A stretch of DNA of 41,487 bases, taken from NCBI GenBank assembly GCA_029780675.1, contig JAKOYE010000174.1, positions 1 to 41,487 on the forward strand. Reading direction: 5' to 3'. The first letter of the stretch is position 1. Every line of letters starts with the position of its first letter. Source of the stretch: Actinomycetes bacterium (lineage in GTDB: Bacteria; Actinomycetota; Actinomycetes; Mycobacteriales; Mycobacteriaceae). Of the stretch, positions 35,774-41,487 are shown piece by piece. The position numbers were made by a program, and so were the translations under genes. A model generated the notes under the pieces. That model ran no database searches and was not told where the DNA came from. It worked only from the letters and a program-made list of their open reading frames with translations.

Positions 35774-37548
35774 CTGCCGGCGGGTAACCCGATATGGGAG
35801 TAGGTGATCAGCAACGGGTCGACGTCGAAGTGCGGCAGGTTGCCGAAGGCCCGGAGGCTGTTGAGTGCCCCGTCCCAGGCATCGGGCAGGCTCCGGAAGT
35901 TGGCGATGACATTCTCGGTGCTGGCCACCTGTTGCCACCATTCGGCGAACCCCCCATCGGGGGCGGCGTTCCCGGTCGATGCTTCACCCGCAGTCGCCTT
36001 CACCTGATCGGCTTCAGACTGGTCGACGGCCGCGTATTCCCATGGATTGCCCATCGTGCGCCTGATCCATGCGGCTTCCGCAACGAGATCTGTATCGACT
36101 TCCTCGGCGACGTCAAGGACGCGCCGCCGAAGGGCATCGGGAACATCGCCAGCCGTGGCCTCCACGTCTTCCCATAGCGCCATCACATTCGGCAGAGAAC
36201 TGTCGAACATGAGATCCATTGCCTCCGTGAGGATCTCGGATAGAGGACCGGCGTCACCCACCCTTCCGACGACTCGGTAGTAAGGGCTGAAGGGGTGCCG
36301 GCTGAAATGGACGACGTATTCGCTGCCGTCGGGGAGGGCGCAGATCTCTGTGCTGAGAACGGTGGGGCCGGCCGGGTTGAACAACGCCGCGACGACAAGA
36401 ATCCGGCGGCGCTCCAGCCACAACAGCCGCCGATCGGCGGGTCGCTCGACGTCGTCTGCGCCGGCGCGCTTCTCGATGGCCGGGCGGGCCTGATCGGCGA
36501 TGGCTCCTGCGATCTCGGCCGCACGCTCCACGGCGTCGCCGTCCTGTTTGCTCCCGGCGTCCGTCTGCAGGGGTGCCTGCTGCATCGCTCCCATGACGTC
36601 GCTGAGGCTGGAGGTGAACCCCCACAGATCCGCCACGGATCGGCCACCGCGCCAGGAACCGAGCTGCTCCTGGTTGCGGGCCTCCGACATGGTGTTCCAC
36701 TGCTCGAATCTCAGCGCATCGCCGTCGTGGCTCCACCCTCCCAGCAGGGTGGCCCGCGGATCATCGAACAGCCGCCAGGTCATCGCGCCCAGAGTTGCGG
36801 CGAGCGAGTTGGAAAGGACGGGGCATGACATCGACAGGGCGCTGCGCCAACTGTCGCCGACCACATCGTGGCGGGCGAATCCGGCCTCGAGGTGAACGTG
36901 CGCCCCGACTGGGATCCGGAAGCTTTGCCCTTCGAACTCCACATCCTCGGCCGCGGCGCCCACCAGGCCCGCGATGGTCGTCCCGGTGTCCGCGACCGGT
37001 GGGAACTGAAATCGGGTGAGGTCGAGAATCCACTCGGGCCGGGCACGCACGGTCTGCAGGTAGTAGTAGGTCCCGTCGAACTTCTCGCGGAGCCGCGTCT
37101 GCGCAGCGGGATGGCTGAACGCTGGTTCGCCTCCCACCGCGGCGGCGAGTCGCTCAGCGAATACGTCGGACATCCATGCGCTGAGCTTGGCCTTCTCCGA
37201 CAGGCGGAGGAAGAAGGTGTCCCACTCGACCGGAACACTCATCGCGGCGATCGCGTCGATGGTGCGTTCGGTCTCGTCGAAGGCGAAGCTCCACCCGGCT
37301 GCGTACCGGTTGAGCCCCAGACAGAGTTGATGGGCATCCGTGCCTGCCGGTACGCCTTCGACGACCCTGGTGCGGACCCGCCACTTCGTGCGGCCGTCCG
37401 GCAGGACTTCTACCGTCGTCCGCTGTGCCAGCCGCGCCTGCCAGTAGGTGGCGGAGGCGCCATCCACTTCGAGCCAGTCGTCGTCCGCCCAGAGGAACCC
37501 CTGCAGGTAGTTCCGCAGCAGATCCTCCGCAGCCATGTCGACATTCAC
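35770..37548 (-). CDS. Unrecognised 592-aa soluble protein
   Basis: A 592-residue protein from ATG at 37548; ATG at 37536 (residue 5) is also possible. It has no signal peptide or membrane helix. The N-terminal 110 residues are alternating beta (DDDWLEVDGASATYWQARL, RTTVEVLPDGRTKWRVRTRV). The middle includes GAMTWRLFDDPRATLLGGWSHDGDALRF. The C-terminal 200 residues are helix-rich and acidic. I recognise no catalytic motif. It lies with the 309-aa two-TM gene on the same strand and faces the 247-aa gene. Confidence 0.75.
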   Translation of the reverse strand: MNVDMAAEDLLRNYLQGFLWADDDWLEVDGASATYWQARLAQRTTVEVLPDGRTKWRVRTRVVEGVPAGTDAHQLCLGLNRYAAGWSFAFDETERTIDAIAAMSVPVEWDTFFLRLSEKAKLSAWMSDVFAERLAAAVGGEPAFSHPAAQTRLREKFDGTYYYLQTVRARPEWILDLTRFQFPPVADTGTTIAGLVGAAAEDVEFEGQSFRIPVGAHVHLEAGFARHDVVGDSWRSALSMSCPVLSNSLAATLGAMTWRLFDDPRATLLGGWSHDGDALRFEQWNTMSEARNQEQLGSWRGGRSVADLWGFTSSLSDVMGAMQQAPLQTDAGSKQDGDAVERAAEIAGAIADQARPAIEKRAGADDVERPADRRLLWLERRRILVVAALFNPAGPTVLSTEICALPDGSEYVVHFSRHPFSPYYRVVGRVGDAGPLSEILTEAMDLMFDSSLPNVMALWEDVEATAGDVPDALRRRVLDVAEEVDTDLVAEAAWIRRTMGNPWEYAAVDQSEADQVKATAGEASTGNAAPDGGFAEWWQQVASTENVIANFRSLPDAWDGALNSLRAFGNLPHFDVDPLLITYSHIGLPAGS

Positions 37549-37664
37549 GATGCGGACCCCCTCTTGTCAGACGTAGCGCCCCCGCGGCGATACCCCTGCA
37601 GGCTAGACAAGGGAACCGACATCGAGGCGGGTCCGAGTCGGGGTGACAACGCACCGCTCCGCAG

Positions 37665-38594
37665 TCACCGGGATTTTCGAACTGCGCTATTGCCGAACGC
37701 GTCCCGCAGCCACTCTCGTTGGGTCGCGGCCAATTCATCGGAGCTGAGTCGCATCGCACGGCCGGTGATCCTGCTTTCCCGCCAGGCGTCGGCTCCGAGC
37801 AGCACCAACCGGTCCCGATAGTCGGCGAAAGCGGACACCCGGGCTGCCAGGAGACCGATCGCAGCGTCGCGCAGTGCCTGGTCCGTCGCAATCCGGTCCC
37901 TGACCTCGTCGGTGCCGCGCAGCCGACTCCGAGCGAGACTCTCCGTCATCGCCCGGTCCTCGGCGATCTCTCGTGCGCTTGTCCCGATCGCGGCCAACTC
38001 ATCCCAGAGGTCGATGACGATCAGGTCCAGCGTCCTCGTATCTGCGACGGTGTCGCGACGGATTTCGGCGGCGATCTTTGCTGCGCAATAGGCGAGGGTG
38101 CCCTCGTCGCAGGTGATCATGGTGTCGAGGGTCGACCGGTAATCGGCGTCGAGTGGGTCGGCGTACAGCCGCGCGTGTGCCACTGCGCAACGGGCCTGAA
38201 GGTCCTTGAAGCGAGTGATCTCCGGGGCAGTCGACACCCAGACAACGACCATTCCCGCCAGCGCCATGGCCAGCACAAGTACCGCCATTCCGAACACGAT
38301 GGGTTGCTCCGCGGCCAATCCGAAGATCGCGATGACAATGGCTGTGGCGGCGGCGAATCCGCCGATCAGGCCCGTGTCCTGCAGGTGCTGAACCCCGTCT
38401 GGGGCGACGAGGGACCGGGGATGGGGCAGTCGCTCCTCGCCGCGGTAGCGCGCAGCAACGAAGGACAGGTAGACCTTGTCCTCGACGTACTTGGGCGAGA
38501 CGCCGGTGAGCCGCTCCCACCATGACGGCATGTTCGAGCGGTTGAACACCGCCTGCGGTGCGACTCGGCTTTCGGCTGGTTGGTCCTTGCTCAT
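37665..38594 (-). CDS. Unrecognised two-TM membrane protein with long helical tail
   Basis: A 309-residue protein from ATG at 38594, with GGGGGGAGAAC just upstream as ribosome binding site; the upstream part of the frame is Arg/Gly shadow. A soluble N terminus of 75 residues precedes two close membrane helices (about 76-94 and 98-121). About 190 residues of predicted helix follow (DLQARCAVAHARLYADP, DRIATDQALRDAAIGLLAARV). The layout recalls two-TM sensor or effector proteins such as SLATT-type, but no sequence motif proves that. It is probably cotranscribed with the 592-aa gene 116 bp downstream. Confidence 0.72.
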   Translation of the reverse strand: MSKDQPAESRVAPQAVFNRSNMPSWWERLTGVSPKYVEDKVYLSFVAARYRGEERLPHPRSLVAPDGVQHLQDTGLIGGFAAATAIVIAIFGLAAEQPIVFGMAVLVLAMALAGMVVVWVSTAPEITRFKDLQARCAVAHARLYADPLDADYRSTLDTMITCDEGTLAYCAAKIAAEIRRDTVADTRTLDLIVIDLWDELAAIGTSAREIAEDRAMTESLARSRLRGTDEVRDRIATDQALRDAAIGLLAARVSAFADYRDRLVLLGADAWRESRITGRAMRLSSDELAATQREWLRDAFGNSAVRKSR

Positions 38595-38796
38595 GTTCTC
38601 CCCCCGGTGCCGTCCGACGATAGCGACGACGTCCGACGAACCGCCTGGATCGCCGTCCGGCCCCGCTGCGGTCCGCGGCCGACTTCCGTCGGCGGTTCGC
38701 ACTCGTGTCCGGCGGTGATCCTCGCGAGTGCCCGGCGACCCTGATAGGGGCGCCTCCAAGAGTCGCGTTCACCGCCGATTCGACGACACCTGTCCA

Positions 38797-38802
38797 TACA
38801 CT
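38797..38802 (+). promoter_or_regulatory. -10 element of a leaderless transcript
   Basis: TACACT ends 6 nt before the GTG at 38809 and there is no Shine-Dalgarno sequence. The 214-bp divergent gap (38595-38808) holds nothing else that I can support. Confidence 0.5.
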
Positions 38803-38808
38803 CATCGC

Positions 38809-39576
38809 GTGAACATCACCAATGCTTTGGCTGGCGCGGCGCTGGCGTACGTCCGGGCCGGTGTCGCAGTCGCCGACGCCGGACTCGCAGTCGCCGGTAT
38901 CGCACTCGGGTCCATCAAGCACTCCCTGGGCGAGGACGGTCCGAAGACGGTGGACCCGATCACCGACCTGTTTCCGCTGCGGGGCGCGATGGTCGGCGCC
39001 AACCGAGTCGCCGAACTGACCGAGAACGACCGGGCGCTGGGCCGGATGCTGGCCCGCGGTGGACCGGCGGACAAGCTCACCCGCCCGGGTGGCGTGGTCG
39101 ACATCCTGGCCGCGCCCGGCGGGTTGCTCGACAGGGTGTCCGTCGAGGGCAGTTCCTTCGAGCGGATCCTGGAGCCGGGTGGTCTGGTGGATCGGTTACT
39201 CGACGAGGATGGACCGCTGGAGCGGATGTTCGCCGAGGAGGGCGTCATCGAGCGGATGTTCGCCGAGGGCGGCATCATCGACAAGCTGACGGTCAAGGGC
39301 GGACCGCTCGAACAGCTCACCGAGACCGCCGAGATCCTCAGTCGGCTCCAGCCGGTCGTGGAGACCCTGACGCCCACCGCCGACACCCTTGAGTCCGCTG
39401 TCGAGACGCTCAACAGGATGGTGACCTCGATGAGCACCATCGCCGACCGTTTTCCGCGGCGGCGGGGGGCACGATCGAGGGCCGTCAGGGGCGGCGACGG
39501 CAGCGCCGGAATCGGGCGGGGTGACAACGAACCCGTTGGGGAGAGCGTTGCGGGGTCGTTCGACTCCGATACCTAG
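38809..39576 (+). CDS. Protein with nine tandem decapeptide repeats
   Basis: A 255-residue protein from the leaderless-type GTG at 38809. The N terminus is a hydrophobic Ala/Val-rich segment (ALAGAALAYVRAGVAVADAG) that could associate with membrane. Residues 81-170 are nine uninterrupted 10-residue units, roughly x-x-x-G-G-h-h-D/E-R/K-h, for example LEPGGLVDRL, FAEGGIIDKL and TVKGGPLEQL. A heptad-like helix (ETAEILSRLQPVVETLTPTADTLESAVETLNRM) follows, then a disordered Arg/Gly tail. I do not know its function. Confidence 0.75.
   Translation: MNITNALAGAALAYVRAGVAVADAGLAVAGIALGSIKHSLGEDGPKTVDPITDLFPLRGAMVGANRVAELTENDRALGRMLARGGPADKLTRPGGVVDILAAPGGLLDRVSVEGSSFERILEPGGLVDRLLDEDGPLERMFAEEGVIERMFAEGGIIDKLTVKGGPLEQLTETAEILSRLQPVVETLTPTADTLESAVETLNRMVTSMSTIADRFPRRRGARSRAVRGGDGSAGIGRGDNEPVGESVAGSFDSDT
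39049..39318 (+). repeat. Nine 30-bp coding repeats (decapeptide)
   Basis: Codons 81-170 of the gene at 38809 divide exactly into nine 10-codon units with conserved GG and D/E-R/K positions. DNA identity is modest, so the repeat is old and maintained at protein level, apart from the closely matching ERMFAEEGV and ERMFAEGGI units. Confidence 0.85.
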
Positions 39577-39732
39577 TCCGCTGCCCGGCTGCGTCGAAGG
39601 CCGGCACCCGAGACGCGCCGCGATCGCGGTGTAGCGGGGGAGGGCGAACTCTGGTTCCCCGCCCCCGAGAAAGCCGTGACGATGTGCTGGAAAAGGGTCT
39701 GTGACCGCGTGAAATATTGCTAGCTTGCCCCC

Positions 39733-41487
39733 GTGCCGGGACGCAACACCCGCGCCGGGAGCAAGTCTGGCGCCCATCGCAAGCAAACTCGTCGTCGCTT
39801 GGAGCCCTACGCCTGGCTGGGCGCCGGGGTCCTGGGCGTTGCGGTGGGGGCGGCCGTGGTCGCCGCACCGGCGGTCGCACGCGCCGATGCGGATGACACC
39901 ACTGCGTCGCCGAGTCGGGACTCAGGTGGGCAACGCGGCGGCGACGGTGTTTCGGCGCGGAACACCGTGCGGGGCCCCTCGGCGGCATCGGTGCCGGGCA
40001 GTGTGCGGGGTTCAACGGCGGTCATCACCCCGCCGTCGGTGGCCGCACCAACATCGGTATCGGCAGTCGCCTCGGCCTCGGCATCAACATCGGCCCTGAC
40101 ATCACCGCCCGAAGCGGTGGGTCGGGCCTCGGTGCGTGCCCTGCCGGACGCGTTGAAAGTGGCGGTCGAACCCGCCGCAACCTCAGCGCCCGCCCAGACG
40201 GGAACCGCGCCGACGGGGACCGCGCAGACCGGTGGGCCCGCAGCGGTGACCGGGGGGCTGAACCTGGGCTTTGCCAACAGGGGTTCCTGGAACGTCGGCA
40301 ACGGCAACGTCGGCGAATTCAACCTCGGCAACGGCAATGTCGGCAATGCCAATCTGGGGTCCGGCAACGAGGGCAGTTTCAACCTGGGATCCGGTAACGC
40401 CGGCGACGGCAATATCGGGTTCGGAAACCTGGGCAGCCGCAATCTGGGGTTGGGTAACGCGGGGGACGGCAATATCGGTCTCGGTAACACCGGGAACAAC
40501 AATTTCGGGTTCGGTAACACCGGCAACGGCAATATCGGCATCGGTTTGACCGGGAACAACCAGTTCGGTTTCGGCGGCCTCAATTCGGGGACGGGCAACA
40601 CCGGGTTGTTCAACTCCGGGTCCGGCAACAGTGGGTTGTTCAACGCCGGAACGGGCAATACCGGGCTGTTCAACTCGGGAACCAAGAACTGGGGGCTGGG
40701 CAACGCCGGGAGCACCAGCACCGGGATGTTCAACGTCGGTGACGTGAGCTCGGGTGTGGGCAACGTCGGGAACTTCAACACCGGATGGCACAACGCGGGC
40801 AGCTACAACAGCGGCAGCAACAATTCGGGCGATACCAATACCGGGGATTTCAACAGCGGGGACCGCAACACGGGATGGTTCAACTCCGGGGATGCCAACA
40901 CCGGTGTGTTCAACTCCGGGAATCTCAACACCGGTATGTTCAACTCCGGCAACGCCAGTAACGGCTTCTTCGAATCCGAGGACAACCAGAACTGGTTGTT
41001 CCCCAACGGGCTCTACATCGGATTCACCCTCGATCCGCTGACCTTCAACGAATCGGTCTCCATCCCCGTCTACGCGCAGATCTCCCCGACCGAGACGATC
41101 CCGCTGACCATCACGGTGGGCGAGTTGGGGCAGACGATCGACTTCGACGTCATCGGAAGCCTCGGAGACGAGCCGATCGAGATCACCGTCCTCGACATCC
41201 CGGCCGGGCCGGGCTTCTTCAACCTCACCGACGAATACTCCTCGGGGTTCTTCAACTCCGGCGGCGGGGGCAATTCGGGGTTGCTGAATTCCGGTGCGGG
41301 TGTGTCGGGTTTGTGGAATGTGGCGGTGGCGCAGTTGGTGGGTTCTGCGGCGTTGTCGGGTTTGTCGAATTTTGGTTCGCAGTCGTCGGGGTGGGCGAAT
41401 CTGGGTAGTGCGGTGAGTGGGTGGTGGAACACCAGTTCGGTGGGGCCTGAGGTTTCGGGGTGGTTGTCGGGTATCGGCATGGTGGGT
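39733..41487 (+). CDS. MPTR-type pentapeptide-repeat protein with an export signal, cut off by window end
   Basis: The frame is open from GTG at 39733 to the last base (585 codons, no stop). The N terminus is basic (RKQTRRR) followed by [29 protein letters not shown], a signal peptide of a kind seen in mycobacterial surface proteins. There is no PPE domain. A Ser/Thr/Ala/Pro/Val-rich linker (about 55-175) leads to a long N-x-G-x-(G/F)-N pentapeptide array ([18 protein letters not shown] and on to about residue 415). A beta-type insert ([19 protein letters not shown]) follows, then repeats resume. Such MPTR arrays form right-handed beta-helices. Codon choice changes near 41,280. Confidence 0.85.
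   Translation, partial: MPGRNTRAGSKSGAHRKQTRRRLEPYAWLGAGVLGVAVGAAVVAAPAVARADADDTTASPSRDSGGQRGGDGVSARNTVRGPSAASVPGSVRGSTAVITPPSVAAPTSVSAVASASASTSALTSPPEAVGRASVRALPDALKVAVEPAATSAPAQTGTAPTGTAQTGGPAAVTGGLNLGFANRGSWNVGNGNVGEFNLGNGNVGNANLGSGNEGSFNLGSGNAGDGNIGFGNLGSRNLGLGNAGDGNIGLGNTGNNNFGFGNTGNGNIGIGLTGNNQFGFGGLNSGTGNTGLFNSGSGNSGLFNAGTGNTGLFNSGTKNWGLGNAGSTSTGMFNVGDVSSGVGNVGNFNTGWHNAGSYNSGSNNSGDTNTGDFNSGDRNTGWFNSGDANTGVFNSGNLNTGMFNSGNASNGFFESEDNQNWLFPNGLYIGFTLDPLTFNESVSIPVYAQISPTETIPLTITVGELGQTIDFDVIGSLGDEPIEITVLDIPAGPGFFNLTDEYSSGFFNSGGGGNSGLLNSGAGVSGLWNVAVAQLVGSAALSGLSNFGSQSSGWANLGSAVSGWWNTSSVGPEVSGWLSGIGMVG
40255..40974 (+). repeat. MPTR pentapeptide repeat array
   Basis: About 240 codons follow the N-x-G-x-G/F-(N/S) pentapeptide register, such as [20 protein letters not shown] and [17 protein letters not shown] similarity between units makes this a hotspot for slippage and recombination. 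The repeat is interrupted at 40975-41218 by a non-repeat beta domain, then resumes in a degenerate form. Confidence 0.9.

Noticed and set aside
40183..40793. Minus-strand ORFs with valine/proline-rich periodic repeats
   Set aside because: They are the complement of the MPTR array; their periodicity is inherited from it.
30480..41487. Direct repeat of the tRNA-Met 3' end marking the far border of an island
   Set aside because: Reading by eye I found no copy of the T-arm or acceptor sequence downstream in the window; it may be absent or further on.

Overview
The window is high-GC actinobacterial DNA, almost certainly from a Mycobacterium/Mycolicibacterium species. The left 28.8 kb follows, in order and partly as blocks, the M. 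tuberculosis series Rv2375, hrcA, dnaJ2, rsmE, phoH, ybeY, CNNM/CBS protein, era, recO, decaprenyl-diphosphate synthase, Rv2360c, furB/zur, glyS, Rv2345, dgt, dnaG, the ECF transporter (Rv2326c/Rv2325c), uspABC and tldD/pmbA. The right edge carries a mycobacteria-type pentapeptide (MPTR) protein. Family names come from reading motifs and remembered synteny; no database was searched. Two genes expected from M. tuberculosis synteny are not here: amiA2 between era and recO, and smtB beside furB.

Region 1 (1-9.6 kb) is one long plus-strand housekeeping series. hrcA sits behind a degenerate CIRCE-like site. It is followed by dnaJ2, rsmE, phoH, ybeY, CNNM, era, recO, uppS and an Rv2360c-like gene, several joined by 4-bp GTGA overlaps or by the 50-bp recO/uppS overlap. 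This links protein quality control, ribosome maturation (RsmE, YbeY, Era), repair and cell-wall lipid-carrier synthesis. Region 2 (9.6-18.3 kb) has a tandem hairpin array between convergent genes, zur with a palindromic Zur-type box over its own start codon, glyS, a secreted/membrane TPM-domain protein, dgt-dnaG, two small secreted proteins and tRNA-Asn. One small gene ends in four perfect in-frame 18-bp copies of KGIGN-stop.

Region 3 (18.3-28.8 kb) holds membrane and transport genes: a bestrophin-like channel, a fused S-A-A' ECF transporter with its EcfT, the uspABC sugar importer on the minus strand, and tldD/pmbA. A plus-strand secreted-protein gene is lodged between uspA and uspB, so the importer operon is split by an antisense gene. 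A two-domain PPK2 and tRNA-Met follow.

Region 4 (30.48-38.8 kb, right after tRNA-Met) looks like an accessory island. It has an excisionase-like HTH gene with a truncated NrdH-like phage fragment, a divergent unknown gene, two VapBC-type toxin-antitoxin modules separated by hypothetical and decayed ORFs, and four unrecognised larger genes (a W/GL helical-repeat protein, a possible chaperone-like protein, a 592-aa protein and a two-TM protein). Region 5 (38.8-41.5 kb) has a protein with nine exact-length decapeptide repeats, then the MPTR protein, which carries an export signal instead of a PPE domain and runs off the window. Several genes have a TANNNT element 6-7 nt before the start codon and no Shine-Dalgarno site, which fits leaderless transcription. 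No stretch over 300 bases lacks a gene.
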